This document shows, in pieces, positions 51,512 through 59,749 of a stretch of DNA of 64,000 nt. A program made the translations under genes and the position numbers. Position 1 is the first letter of the stretch. Each line of letters starts with the position of its first letter. The notes below the pieces were generated by a model. The model ran no database searches. It was not told where the DNA came from and saw only the letters and a program-made list of their open reading frames with translations. The stretch is taken from positions 5,704,001 through 5,768,000 of the forward strand of contig NZ_CP162005.1 in the NCBI RefSeq assembly GCF_040822065.1, given 5' to 3'. Origin of the DNA: Pedobacter sp. WC2423. GTDB taxonomy: Bacteria; Bacteroidota; Bacteroidia; Sphingobacteriales; Sphingobacteriaceae.

Positions 51512-51693
51512 GTGTTTGTTTGAATACTAGAAGGGAAATTACAAATTATTTAATAAAAAATATAATAAATTAATATTAATTTTTTAATTACCTTATTTAA
51601 AAGAAAAATTATTATTAACTATCGGAGTTAAGATCCTGCAATGAATCATTTATTTTAATGATAATCTCACTGGCCATTTTCTTTAACGCATTA

Positions 51694-51733
51694 TAAAATA
51701 ATACCGGAGTTTTCTGACTCCGCTATTATTTTA
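51694..51733. terminator. strong hairpin in a divergent intergenic region
   Basis: Left arm TAAAATAATA-C-CGGAG (51694-51709), right arm CTCCG-C-TATTATTTTA (51718-51733): 15 pairs with one C/C mismatch and an 8-base loop. It looks like a bidirectional terminator, but the flanking genes (XRE and HPP) both point away from it. A small RNA in 51520-51733 would explain it. Confidence 0.65.
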
Positions 51734-51760
51734 TATGCAGTTGTTTCCTCCCAAAAGGTT

Positions 51761-51768
51761 TATTTTTG
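51761..51768 (+). promoter_or_regulatory. -7 promoter box for the HPP operon
   Basis: TATTTTTG fits TAnnTTTG and ends 10 bases before ATG 51779, so the leader would be only about 5 bases. TTG at 51741-51743 is a -33 candidate at 17-base spacing. Confidence 0.55.
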
Positions 51769-51778
51769 CCGCAGATTT

Positions 51779-52375
51779 ATGAAACATAAAATAAGAAGGC
51801 ACGTCAGGAAAGCGAAATATATCTTTTATAAAGAAACACTAATCGATTTCAGAGAGCACCTATGGACTTTTATAGGGGCATTTTTGGGCATAGCAATTAT
51901 TGGATTCATCAACAGTAAATACTTCACTGCCTACGAGAACCTTTTTATGATCGGTTCTTTTGGTGCTTCCTCTGTACTGATTTACGGGATCATTAACAGT
52001 CCTTTGGCGCAGCCACGCAACTTAATTGGCGGGCATGTACTCAGTGCAATTGCAGGCGTGACCATGCATAAGCTGATTCCCGGAGAAGTCTGGTTAAGTT
52101 CTGCCCTGGCGGTTTCACTCTCTATTGTCGTGATGCAGATCACTAAAACCCTTCATCCTCCGGGCGGGGCAACGGCACTGATTGCGACTACCGGAACAGC
52201 TAAAATTAATGCGCTAGGTTATTTCTACGTACTGAGCCCGATATTTACAGGAGTACTGATCCTGTTTATTGTTGCTGTTATTTGTAACAATGCGACTCCT
52301 CACCGCAGTTATCCAGCCAATAAAAACTGGTATAAATTCTGGAGAGGGAAACACCGGAACCCAAAGGCATTATAA
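51779..52375 (+). CDS. HPP-family integral membrane protein
   Basis: 198 residues. Four hydrophobic helices and the name-giving His-Pro-Pro in 'LHPPGGATALIATTG', with 'SFGASSVLIYGIINSPLAQP' and 'RNLIGGHVLSAIAGV' as the other family blocks. Plant members have been linked to nitrite transport across membranes; bacterial roles are poorly known. The basic N-terminus precedes the first helix. A Crp/Fnr gene starts 15 bases after its stop, so the two form an operon. Confidence 0.9.
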   Translation: MKHKIRRHVRKAKYIFYKETLIDFREHLWTFIGAFLGIAIIGFINSKYFTAYENLFMIGSFGASSVLIYGIINSPLAQPRNLIGGHVLSAIAGVTMHKLIPGEVWLSSALAVSLSIVVMQITKTLHPPGGATALIATTGTAKINALGYFYVLSPIFTGVLILFIVAVICNNATPHRSYPANKNWYKFWRGKHRNPKAL

Positions 52376-52390
52376 ATTTATTGTATCAAG

Positions 52391-52966
52391 ATGTATCAGG
52401 AGCTTTTAGACCATATCAAAAAGTACGTACAGTTAAGTCCCCGGCAGCAGCAGCAATTTTGTGAAAAGCTGGAACTCAAAAAACTGAAGAAAAAAGAGTT
52501 TTTACTTGAACCTGGCAAACTGTGTAAAGGGAATTATTTTATCATTAAAGGATGCGTGCGTCAATTTCTGATCAATCAGAAACTCAATGAACAAATTATC
52601 CATTTTGGTATTGAAAACTGGTGGATTGCAGATCAGGACAGTTTGCTGAACAATCAGCCCTCTGCTTGTTATATTCAGGCTATAGAAGAAACTGAATTGC
52701 TCTTGCTGCAGGAGAAAGACCGGATCAGTCTGTTTAAAGAGATCCCGTTTTTAGAAACCTATTTCAGGATCATGATGCAGAAATCATTTGTTGCCGCTCA
52801 GCGCAGAATAGGCTTCATTTTTAATCAGACTGAAGAAGAGCGTTACCGGCATTTTTCTAAACTCTATCCTGGTTTCGTTCAGCGGGTCCCTCAATACATG
52901 CTGGCTTCCTATCTTGGCTTTACTCCACAATTTTTAAGCCGCCTGCGCGCTAAAAAGGAATGGTAA
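52391..52966 (+). CDS. Crp/Fnr-family transcriptional regulator
   Basis: 191 residues. Cyclic-nucleotide-binding-type barrel in the first 120 residues ('LLEPGKLCKGNYFIIKGCVR', 'IHFGIENWWIADQDS') and the short recognition helix at the C-terminus ('YMLASYLGFTPQFLSRLRAK'), where the usual RETLSR is changed to PQFLSR. No iron-sulfur Cys cluster. It is co-transcribed with the HPP gene. The effector and target sites are unknown. Confidence 0.9.
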   Translation: MYQELLDHIKKYVQLSPRQQQQFCEKLELKKLKKKEFLLEPGKLCKGNYFIIKGCVRQFLINQKLNEQIIHFGIENWWIADQDSLLNNQPSACYIQAIEETELLLLQEKDRISLFKEIPFLETYFRIMMQKSFVAAQRRIGFIFNQTEEERYRHFSKLYPGFVQRVPQYMLASYLGFTPQFLSRLRAKKEW

Positions 52967-53073
52967 TTTCTTAACTGCAGTTCATTTTTTTGAGCTCCTG
53001 CATTCCTGATCTTTGTTTTAACCTTTTTAACTATCAACTTTTATCAAAAAGGATCATCTCAAAAAACAAAGAC

Positions 53074-53517
53074 ATGAGCAACAGAAGTAAAATCAACGAA
53101 GTACAACCAGCAGGATATCGTGCCATACTGGCCCTTGAAAAATACATGGAAAGCACAAGCCTGACCGCTATTCACAGAGAGCTGATCAAAATCAGAGCTT
53201 CTCAAATTAACGGATGTGCTTTTTGCATAGACATGCATACGCAGGATGCACGTAAAGCAGGGGAGACAGAACAACGGATTTATGCACTTTCGGCATGGCG
53301 CGATACTCCATTTTTTGATGAAAAGGAGCGTGCTTTATTAGCATTGACCGAAGAAGTGACTTTAATTAGTAACCACGTATCTGATGAAACCTATAAAAAT
53401 GCAGCAAGTGTTTTTGATCCTGTGTACCTGGCTGACATCATCCTGGCTATCATTACGATTAATGCATGGAACAGAATCGCGATTACAACCGGATTAGAAC
53501 CCACATTGCGGTCTTAA
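53074..53517 (+). CDS. carboxymuconolactone decarboxylase/AhpD-like protein
   Basis: 147 residues from ATG 53074; an in-frame ATG at 52990 adds 28 residues unlike the family. The AhpD core is plain: 'ELIKIRASQINGCAFCIDMH' with Cys48, Cys51 and His55, the CxxC redox centre. Members act as alkylhydroperoxidase-type thiol proteins. 'RIYALSAWRDTPFFDEKERA' is the usual following block. It ends at a bidirectional hairpin (53525-53560). The neighbouring NmrA reductase and HxlR suggest a stress-response neighbourhood. Confidence 0.92.
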   Translation: MSNRSKINEVQPAGYRAILALEKYMESTSLTAIHRELIKIRASQINGCAFCIDMHTQDARKAGETEQRIYALSAWRDTPFFDEKERALLALTEEVTLISNHVSDETYKNAASVFDPVYLADIILAIITINAWNRIAITTGLEPTLRS

Positions 53518-53524
53518 TACTATA

Positions 53525-53560
53525 AAAATGGCAAAGGTGCTGTAGTACCTTTGCCATTTT
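53525..53560. terminator. bidirectional terminator
   Basis: AAAATGGCAAAGGT (53525-53538) and its exact complement (53547-53560), 14-bp stem, 8-base loop, A-run and T-run at the ends. It serves both the AhpD-like gene and the convergent NmrA reductase. Confidence 0.85.
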
Positions 53561-53584
53561 ATTGCTGATTAATATAGCTGCAGC

Positions 53585-54460
53585 TTAGAAAGCTGCCGCA
53601 AACTCTTTGGCAAAGTCTTCCAGTTTGATGGCTGAGAATTCAGGTTGATTCACCTTAAAATCTTCCCATAAAACACCGCTATTGATGGCATTTCCCATTT
53701 CTACATAATTCCTGGCCAATTCTACAGGTAAACCAGCCTGGATCATTCCATCATAAGCTTGTTCATCTGTAAATTCAACCCATTTTAAATCAGGTTTTCC
53801 TATTGCTGTACCTAATATCTTTGCTACTGCTGCTGGTGTACGCACATCACTGGTTACATAACGAATACTTTTGCCTGTAAATAGCTGCTGTATTTCTTCT
53901 GCTACGGCCAGTGCAATATCTTTTGGATGAACCATCACTAATTCAGTAGCTTCTCCATAATTACCTCCAATAATACCTGCATGTCTGATCATATCGGCAC
54001 TGCCATATAAGTTGACATAAAAATAAGCAGGACGCATATGTTTGACTGAAACACCTTCCAGGTCATTAAATATTTGCTCTATATCATGCAAACCTTTGAT
54101 CGGGCCTGTTCCTGCTGATAAATGCGCACCGATACTACTAAGATTGACCACTTGCGTCACTCCGGATGCACGGATTGCTGCGGCATAATTCTGACCAACT
54201 GTATTCATGAAGCTTCTGAAATCAGTTGCTGCATAATTTGTCGGGCACATGGTATAAATTGCATCTGCACCTGTAAAAGCCCTGGTTAAAAAATCGGTAT
54301 CATCTACTGATCCGATAGCCGCTGCAGCGCCCAGATCTTCAATTGCTTTTATCTTATCTGCATTGCTGCTGATTACAGTTACCTGGTGACCAGCACTAAC
54401 CAATATTCCTGCTAAGGGTTTGCTTATATTTCCTAAAGAACCTGTTATTGTAATTTTCAT
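53585..54460 (-). CDS. NmrA-like NAD(P)H-binding reductase
   Basis: 291 residues. The N-terminal 'MKITITGSLGNISKPLAGIL' is the nucleotide-binding turn; 'GADAIYTMCPTNYAATDFRS', 'VVNLSSIGAHLSAGTG' and 'MRPAYFYVNLYGSADMI' follow the pattern of NmrA/QOR2-like reductases. Such enzymes reduce quinones or act as NADPH-linked detoxifiers. It is divergent from an HxlR gene and the two promoters overlap at 54488-54501, so HxlR is almost certainly its repressor. Confidence 0.88.
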   Translation of the reverse strand: MKITITGSLGNISKPLAGILVSAGHQVTVISSNADKIKAIEDLGAAAAIGSVDDTDFLTRAFTGADAIYTMCPTNYAATDFRSFMNTVGQNYAAAIRASGVTQVVNLSSIGAHLSAGTGPIKGLHDIEQIFNDLEGVSVKHMRPAYFYVNLYGSADMIRHAGIIGGNYGEATELVMVHPKDIALAVAEEIQQLFTGKSIRYVTSDVRTPAAVAKILGTAIGKPDLKWVEFTDEQAYDGMIQAGLPVELARNYVEMGNAINSGVLWEDFKVNQPEFSAIKLEDFAKEFAAAF

Positions 54461-54487
54461 ATGTTTAATCTTTTAATATTGACAAGA

Positions 54488-54526
54488 CAAAGGTATATTT
54501 GTACTTACTTTTTTACAAGTACTTAC
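54488..54526. promoter_or_regulatory. overlapping divergent promoters with HxlR operator
   Basis: Minus strand: TTG (54518-54516), 20 bases, TACCTTTG (54495-54488) for the reductase. Plus strand: TATATTTG (54494-54501) for HxlR. The two -7 boxes share two bases. Over the plus start and the minus -33 lies GTACTT (54501-54506) / AAGTAC (54517-54522), with GTACTTAC repeated directly at 54501 and 54519. The TACTT...AAGTA form recalls YodB/HypR-type HxlR sites. Confidence 0.75.
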
Positions 54527-54541
54527 CCCAAAGTATGTATC

Positions 54542-54904
54542 ATGACCAAAATTAAAGAAAGTTCAAGTATTAACCTGAATAAAGAATTAGCCGCACTGAC
54601 CTGTCCGGTAACCTATGTGATGAATAAAATTGGTGGTCACTGGAAACCGATTATTATTTATCAGCTCAGAGCACAGTCTAAACGTTACAGTGAATTAAGA
54701 AAAGCAATCCCTATCATTACTGAAAAGATGCTGATTCAGAGTTTAAAACAACTGGAAGCTGATAACCTCGTGATCAGGAAAGCCGAACCGGTAGTCCCTC
54801 CTTTTGTTACTTATACTTTGAGTCCTTCAGGTAAAGAATTAGTCCCTTTAATGAATTTGATGGCCGAATGGGCTATTCAGGACAGCGGCAGAACAGTAGT
54901 TTAA
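54542..54904 (+). CDS. HxlR-family winged-helix regulator
   Basis: 120 residues from ATG 54542; the in-frame upstream ATG at 54461 lies before the promoter and is rejected. Signature: 'CPVTYVMNKIGGHWKPIIIY', 'RYSELRKAIPIITEKML', 'LEADNLVIRKAEPVVPP', 'YTLSPSGKELVPLM'. Cys21 is at the position used for thiol sensing by YodB-like members. Divergent from the NmrA reductase with an operator-like repeat over both promoters. Likely responds to quinones or reactive electrophiles. Confidence 0.93.
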   Translation: MTKIKESSSINLNKELAALTCPVTYVMNKIGGHWKPIIIYQLRAQSKRYSELRKAIPIITEKMLIQSLKQLEADNLVIRKAEPVVPPFVTYTLSPSGKELVPLMNLMAEWAIQDSGRTVV

Positions 54905-54920
54905 TTCGTATCGGTTCAGG

Positions 54921-55733
54921 TTATTTAATCTGACTCATCGTCAGCTGATCAAATATACGGTCTGGCAATAATTTTCTCAGCAGCAGGCTTGGAGCAGCCA
55001 TATAACCGCCGGAATATCTGAATTTAGGTTTCCTGGCCTCGATTGCTTTCAATATCAATTTGGCAATCACGATAGGTTCGGCAGATTTATGCTCCAGGGT
55101 TACACTCAGGTTAACGAATTTCTGAGCCATAGGCTGATAAAGATCCTGACCCGATACCTTCATTAAATTAGTCATAGCTACCTCAGCCCATTCCGATTTG
55201 ACACCCCCGGGTTCGATCACAATCACGTCAATCCCAAAAGGTTTCAACTCATTGCGCATGCTGTCACTTAAACCTTCTAAAGCAAATTTACTGGCATGGT
55301 ACCAGCCACCAAGCGGTAAAGCAAACTTTCCGCCAACAGAAGAAATATTGAGGATTTTTCCATACTTGTTTTCCCGCATCAAAGGGATCACCAGCTGGCT
55401 TAATCTGGCTACGCCAAATACATTGACCTCCATCTGGTATCTTGCATTCTGAATCGGAACATCTTCTACAGCCCCATAAGAACCAAAACCAGCGTTATTG
55501 ATCAGGATGTCGATTCTGCCTTCAGCCTTGATAATCTCATTCACACCCTTAACCATAGCATCTTCATCAGTTACATCCATTTGCAGTACTCTGGCGCCCA
55601 GGCTGGCTATATCTTTCATGTTTTCTACTCTGCGCGCTGCACCGTAAACCGTGTATCCCCGCTGTAAAAGTAGTTTTACTGTTTCTTTACCCATCCCGGC
55701 CGACGCGCCGGTAATTAATACCACTTTATTCAT
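54921..55733 (-). CDS. short-chain dehydrogenase/reductase
   Basis: 270 residues of a classical SDR: cofactor motif 'VLITGASAGMGKETV' (TGxxxGxG), 'ILINNAGFGSYG' (NAG), the catalytic Ser in 'ILNISSVGGKFALPLGG' and the YxxxK pair in 'WYHASKFALEGLS'. The C-terminal half has 'VIEPGGVKSEW'. It resembles the NADP-using retinol/steroid-dehydrogenase-like oxidoreductases of bacteria. It is convergent with the HxlR gene (16-base gap). Substrate unknown. Confidence 0.92.
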   Translation of the reverse strand: MNKVVLITGASAGMGKETVKLLLQRGYTVYGAARRVENMKDIASLGARVLQMDVTDEDAMVKGVNEIIKAEGRIDILINNAGFGSYGAVEDVPIQNARYQMEVNVFGVARLSQLVIPLMRENKYGKILNISSVGGKFALPLGGWYHASKFALEGLSDSMRNELKPFGIDVIVIEPGGVKSEWAEVAMTNLMKVSGQDLYQPMAQKFVNLSVTLEHKSAEPIVIAKLILKAIEARKPKFRYSGGYMAAPSLLLRKLLPDRIFDQLTMSQIK

Positions 55734-55832
55734 GATCTTTTTTTATACAACAAATCTGCACATAAACCGGAGGAGTAAATTTGCTGTACAGCTCAAATTT
55801 AATTGTTGTAAAGCTCAGATAAAAGAATTTAA

Positions 55833-56690
55833 TTAACCGGATATTCCAAGGTAATAATTCAGATCCATATCATCAATATGGTTTTCAGCATGAAATGTAT
55901 TTCCCATTAACATCACATTCATGGCAGCAGTAACTCCCCTGAGCTGGACAGCTCTGATTTCCGCATCCTTAGGATCGGTCAGCAGCCCGTAAGTACTTTC
56001 AGAAATGATCAGGTTATTGTTGAGTCCTTTGGTTTCTCCTTGTAAACGCGAAGCGATATTTACCGGCAGGCCCATTACAGTCATCTGCTCTTTATTGACC
56101 AGGTCATACTGGCCCACTACAACCTGACCATGGTGTACGCCAATACCAACCTCATAACTCAGGTTAAAATAGGGCTGTGCATAAGAAGCATTAAAAACAT
56201 CTACATCACGTAATAGGGCATAAGCAGCATTAACCGAAGACTGTACTGCTTTTCTGATCGTTGTATCCAGTCCAAAAACTGCATAAATGCGATCTCCATT
56301 GGTTTCAATAATCCGGCCCCCGGCCCCGGTAATAGAGCGGTTAAATAAAACAAACAGTTTTCTGATCATAAAAATGACTTCATATGAAGATCTGATCTCC
56401 ATAGCAGCTGTGAAATTGCGGATATCAAGAAATAAAAGAGCCAGTTCATGCTCTTCTCCGGGCGCAGTATAAATCTCTTTCATTTTATCGGGTGATTTAC
56501 ACACAATAGTCTGGTCAGTAAGGCGTGTACATGAAATCTGATGTGTCGGGAGGGTAGATGGAATGTAGTTATTCTGAGTTTTCACAAGGTCATCTTTAAA
56601 TGGTGGGTTTACATTTATTTCTGATTGTAAATTTAAGGAGATCCTGTGTGCTGAGCCTACGAGAATCAAACCAATAATTGCGAAATTCAA
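55833..56690 (-). CDS. class III nucleotide cyclase, start uncertain
   Basis: The cyclase domain spans roughly the last 210 residues: 'LALLFLDIRNFTAAME' (metal Asp), 'GRIIETNGDRIYAVFG' (second metal Asp), 'GIGVHHGQVVVGQY' and 'VMGLPVNIASRLQGE'. The frame opens upstream to a TTG at 56690 (285 residues); the first ATG is 56483 (216 residues, 'MKEIYTAPGEEHEL'), which would leave little besides the catalytic domain. The extra 69 residues include two Cys but no domain I recognise. Unlike the cyclase at 7190 it has no membrane helices. Product cAMP or cGMP. Confidence 0.8.
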   Translation of the reverse strand: MNFAIIGLILVGSAHRISLNLQSEINVNPPFKDDLVKTQNNYIPSTLPTHQISCTRLTDQTIVCKSPDKMKEIYTAPGEEHELALLFLDIRNFTAAMEIRSSYEVIFMIRKLFVLFNRSITGAGGRIIETNGDRIYAVFGLDTTIRKAVQSSVNAAYALLRDVDVFNASYAQPYFNLSYEVGIGVHHGQVVVGQYDLVNKEQMTVMGLPVNIASRLQGETKGLNNNLIISESTYGLLTDPKDAEIRAVQLRGVTAAMNVMLMGNTFHAENHIDDMDLNYYLGISG

Positions 56691-56835
56691 ACGTTTTATG
56701 AATGTATTTACCTGGGATAATAAATAAGCAGGGTATTCCTGATTTCTTTAAATTTGTTAAGACAAACTCAGGCCTGCCAGCATTCTTAAGATGGTAAGAA
56801 AACAAAATTGCGATGGAAGACTAAACAGTAAATAT

Positions 56836-57690
56836 ATGGAAGACTCAACAATAGACGGAGAATTTTATGAAGTTCAGGCACCTTTAAGTGACGTGGTCAG
56901 TCATTTTTATCATTTGCATACCTCAGCCGCTGCTGAAGTGGTTTTAAAACATCTTTCTCCCAATTTTGATATGTTGATGCTGTTCAATTTTGGTGCGCCA
57001 ATCCGTTATTCATTTAATGACGCGATGTTAAGTACGAAGCCAATTGAACGGGTAGCTGTGATCGGCCCGCTCAAAAAGATGCTGAATTATGAATTACAAC
57101 CTTCAACAGATGCGATAGTTGTAAATTTTACCCTGAATGGTTTTTACCGGTTGTTTCAAATTCCTGTGAATGAATTATCAACAGATGAAATAATAGACCC
57201 TGATATATTAATTGATAAGACTTGTTTTGCAGACCTCTGGGAGCAGTTGGCTGCATTGGGAAACACTACTGACAGAATTCAGCTGATCGAAGCTTACGCC
57301 GCTTCTTTTATAGCCGAAAATGAATCGTCTGCTATTCCTTTGTTAAGCGGACTGGCTTATTTCCAGGATCCGGCTGTACAGCCTGTCAAAGCTATTGCAG
57401 CAAATGCTGCTTTATCAGTGAGAACGATACAACAGCGTTTTCAAAAATTTACAGGTTATTCTCCTAAAGAAATCCTCCGTTTTATGCGTTTCAAGGAAGT
57501 GATCGCTCAGCTTGTCAACCAAAAAGAAAAAGAAATTGATCTCTTTGAACTGATCGAAACACATGGTTATCATGATCAGAGTCATTTGATTAAAGACTTT
57601 AATCATTTTTTAGGAACTACACCCCGGAAATTTCTCAAAAATATAGCCGGTAAAGGCTTTTGTATCACCAGACCGGGCAAACACTATTAG
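56836..57690 (+). CDS. AraC-family transcriptional regulator
   Basis: 284 residues from ATG 56836 ('MEDSTIDGEFYEVQAPLSD'); an ATG at 56791 is less likely. The N-terminal 130 residues resemble the DUF6597 sensor type ('LSPNFDMLMLFNFGAPIRYS'). The C-terminal AraC helix-turn-helices are 'AIAANAALSVRTIQQRFQKF' and 'LFELIETHGYHDQSHLIKDF', the latter in the less usual form with DQSHLIKDFNHF. TAAATTTG at 56749-56756 is a candidate -7 box. It is followed 70 bases later by the aldolase gene. Confidence 0.9.
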   Translation: MEDSTIDGEFYEVQAPLSDVVSHFYHLHTSAAAEVVLKHLSPNFDMLMLFNFGAPIRYSFNDAMLSTKPIERVAVIGPLKKMLNYELQPSTDAIVVNFTLNGFYRLFQIPVNELSTDEIIDPDILIDKTCFADLWEQLAALGNTTDRIQLIEAYAASFIAENESSAIPLLSGLAYFQDPAVQPVKAIAANAALSVRTIQQRFQKFTGYSPKEILRFMRFKEVIAQLVNQKEKEIDLFELIETHGYHDQSHLIKDFNHFLGTTPRKFLKNIAGKGFCITRPGKHY

Positions 57691-57760
57691 CGCAAACAAT
57701 TGTATTTGTCAAATTGTTCTTTGGTTGAGCCTGATCAGATCAGGATCCGCAGCAATAATT

Positions 57761-58777
57761 ATGGAGCATATAACCACACAACTGATCAGCACTGCAAAAG
57801 CTATGGTTGCCGATTTCAAAGGTCTCGTAGCTATAGATGAAAGTGTTGCTACACTTAATAAACGTTTTGAACTTGCTGGTATACCGCAAACCGAAGCCTT
57901 CAGAAGAGCCTATCGCGAAGTATTAATTACTACGCCGGGAATAGGGGATTATATCAACGGTGCCATATTATTTGATGAAACTGTGCATCAGCAAACCCTT
58001 TCGGGAGTTCCATTTCTGGAGGAACTTAAAAAAGCAGGAGTGATCCCTGGTATCAAACTGGATGAAGGTACCGAAGATCTGGCGGGTTTTCCTAAAGAAA
58101 AAGTGACCAGAGGGCTGGATGATTTGCAGGAAAGACTGACCATTTATGCCGCATTGGGGCTCAGATTCGCTAAATGGAGAGGAGTGATCCTGATTGATGG
58201 TGAACTGCCTTCAGATGCCTGTATAGTCAGTAACACACATGCCCTTGCCCGTTATGCCGCTGCCTGTCAGCGCGCTGGGATCGTACCCATCGTAGAACCG
58301 GAAGTGATTATGGATGGTAACCATACCATCGAACGCTGCGCAGTGGTCACTGAAAAAGTATTGCGTTCTTTATTTCAGGAACTGTACCTGCTTAAAGTAG
58401 AACTGGGCGGACTGATTTTGAAACCTAATATGATTCTTGCGGGTAAAGATGCCCCTGATAAAGCCAATTCAGCTTTAGTAGCGAAATTAACAGTCAACTG
58501 TTTACGTAACGCTGTACCCGCTACAGTTGCTGGAATCGCCTTCCTTTCTGGTGGTCAGGATCCGCTGACTGCTTCACAAAATCTAAATGAAATTAACTCA
58601 GTTTATAAAGCTGTATTACCATGGCCGGTTACATATTCTTTTTCCAGGGCCTTACATCAGCCTGCTTTAGAAATATGGAAAGGTAAACAAGAGAATATAA
58701 AAGCTGCACAGGCTTCTTTTCTGGAATTGGCGAAAGCTAACCATGAAGCAAGGAAAGGAATTTTAAGTCGTAACTAA
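57761..58777 (+). CDS. class I fructose-bisphosphate aldolase
   Basis: 338 residues from ATG 57761. Class I aldolase residues are in place: 'GLVAIDESVATLNKRFE', Lys138 in 'FAKWRGVI', 'IVEPEVIMDG', and the Schiff-base Lys221 in 'GLILKPNMILAG'; 'VAGIAFLSGGQDP' closes the phosphate site. It splits fructose-1,6-bisphosphate into two triose phosphates in the cytoplasm. The usual class I opening GILAADES is here VAIDES. It ends before a bidirectional hairpin (58855-58887). No glycolytic neighbour. Confidence 0.93.
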   Translation: MEHITTQLISTAKAMVADFKGLVAIDESVATLNKRFELAGIPQTEAFRRAYREVLITTPGIGDYINGAILFDETVHQQTLSGVPFLEELKKAGVIPGIKLDEGTEDLAGFPKEKVTRGLDDLQERLTIYAALGLRFAKWRGVILIDGELPSDACIVSNTHALARYAAACQRAGIVPIVEPEVIMDGNHTIERCAVVTEKVLRSLFQELYLLKVELGGLILKPNMILAGKDAPDKANSALVAKLTVNCLRNAVPATVAGIAFLSGGQDPLTASQNLNEINSVYKAVLPWPVTYSFSRALHQPALEIWKGKQENIKAAQASFLELAKANHEARKGILSRN

Positions 58778-58854
58778 TTGTTTTTGAGGAATTCAGTAGT
58801 TGGGTATAATATTCCTCAATGTGAATTCTTTATTCCACAATTTTTTGATATAAA

Positions 58855-58887
58855 AAAATCCCGGAGTTCTCAATTCTCCGGGATTTT
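58855..58887. terminator. bidirectional terminator
   Basis: AAAATCCCGGAG (58855-58866) and CTCCGGGATTTT (58876-58887), a 12-bp perfect stem, 9-base loop, A-run before and T-run after. It ends the aldolase transcript and the convergent lipoprotein gene. Confidence 0.88.
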
Positions 58888-58912
58888 CTGTTAATATAGG
58901 AGTATATCCGGA

Positions 58913-59287
58913 TTATTGGATTTTAATTTTGAAACTATCAGTTTTGGGAGCTCCTGCATCTACAGCAGTCAGCTCATTGGAAACCGTTCTTCCGTAGGAA
59001 TCCATGACGATCAATCTGATCATTTGTTTTTTTGGAGATTGTATAGTTGTTTTTAGTTCAAAATCAGATACATAGCTAAATTTAACGTCTTCGCTATTCT
59101 TAATGCCAACCTTATATTGATCGTTGATAACCGTGTAATCTAGCATACAATCTGCACACTCTACTCTGATTACCCCATCCTTGGCAAACAATACATTAGA
59201 CAAAGGGTCAAGGCCGGAATCTTTCTTACAGCTTGTAAAAGCAAGAGAAAGACAGAAAAATGTAAAGATGATTTTAAACCTGTTCAT
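58913..59287 (-). CDS. small lipoprotein of unknown function
   Basis: 124 residues from ATG 59287 ('MNRFKIIFTFFCLSLAFTSC'), lipobox at Cys20 followed by KKD. The mature 105 residues are predicted all-beta: 'IRVECADCMLDYTVINDQYK' with a CADC pair that could form a disulfide or bind metal, and 'FELKTTIQSPKKQMIRLIVM'. No family recognised. It is 36 bases downstream of the response-regulator gene on the same strand, so it may be the last member of that operon. Confidence 0.75.
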   Translation of the reverse strand: MNRFKIIFTFFCLSLAFTSCKKDSGLDPLSNVLFAKDGVIRVECADCMLDYTVINDQYKVGIKNSEDVKFSYVSDFELKTTIQSPKKQMIRLIVMDSYGRTVSNELTAVDAGAPKTDSFKIKIQ

Positions 59288-59323
59288 ACTTATAGCAGGC
59301 ATTAATAATGCCATAAACGGTAT

Positions 59324-59749
59324 TTATTTGCTGACAGGAAAGTATGCCTTGTATAATTCTTCCAGGTGTGCAGGGTAAAGTGGTTTTTTCAGGAGTTTGA
59401 TGACATAAGGGTTCGCTTCTGCCTTACGGATATCACCAAAATCAAGCGTAGAAGAAAGCATAGCAACCACACAGTTTTCTTTGAGTTCGGGAGGGAAGCG
59501 TTTATAGTTTTCCAGAAATTCAAAACCGTCCATTTCGGGCATCTGGATATCCAAAAGGATTAGATTTGGTAATTTATCCAGTTGATTGGAATGCGTATTG
59601 AAATAACTGAGCGCTTCTTCTCCAGATTGGCACTGAATGATTTCGCTGAATAATTTAGAGATAAAAATGATCTTTGAATTGATCTTCAGGTCAATGATAT
59701 TATCATCGATCAGCATCACTTTTATTGCGCTCTCGGGTTTATTTGGCAT
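59324..59749 (-). CDS. single-domain response regulator (receiver only)
   Basis: 141 residues from ATG 59749, whose bases overlap the last codons of the preceding kinase gene; the coupling supports this start over 59779. It is a receiver without output domain: acidic pair 'VMLIDDNIID', phospho-acceptor Asp67 in 'LILLDIQMPEMDG', and Lys in 'VIKLLKKPLYPAHLEEL'. CheY-like proteins pass phosphate or act by protein binding. Last of the signalling genes of this operon, and probably a phosphate target of one or both kinases. Confidence 0.92.
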   Translation of the reverse strand: MPNKPESAIKVMLIDDNIIDLKINSKIIFISKLFSEIIQCQSGEEALSYFNTHSNQLDKLPNLILLDIQMPEMDGFEFLENYKRFPPELKENCVVAMLSSTLDFGDIRKAEANPYVIKLLKKPLYPAHLEELYKAYFPVSK

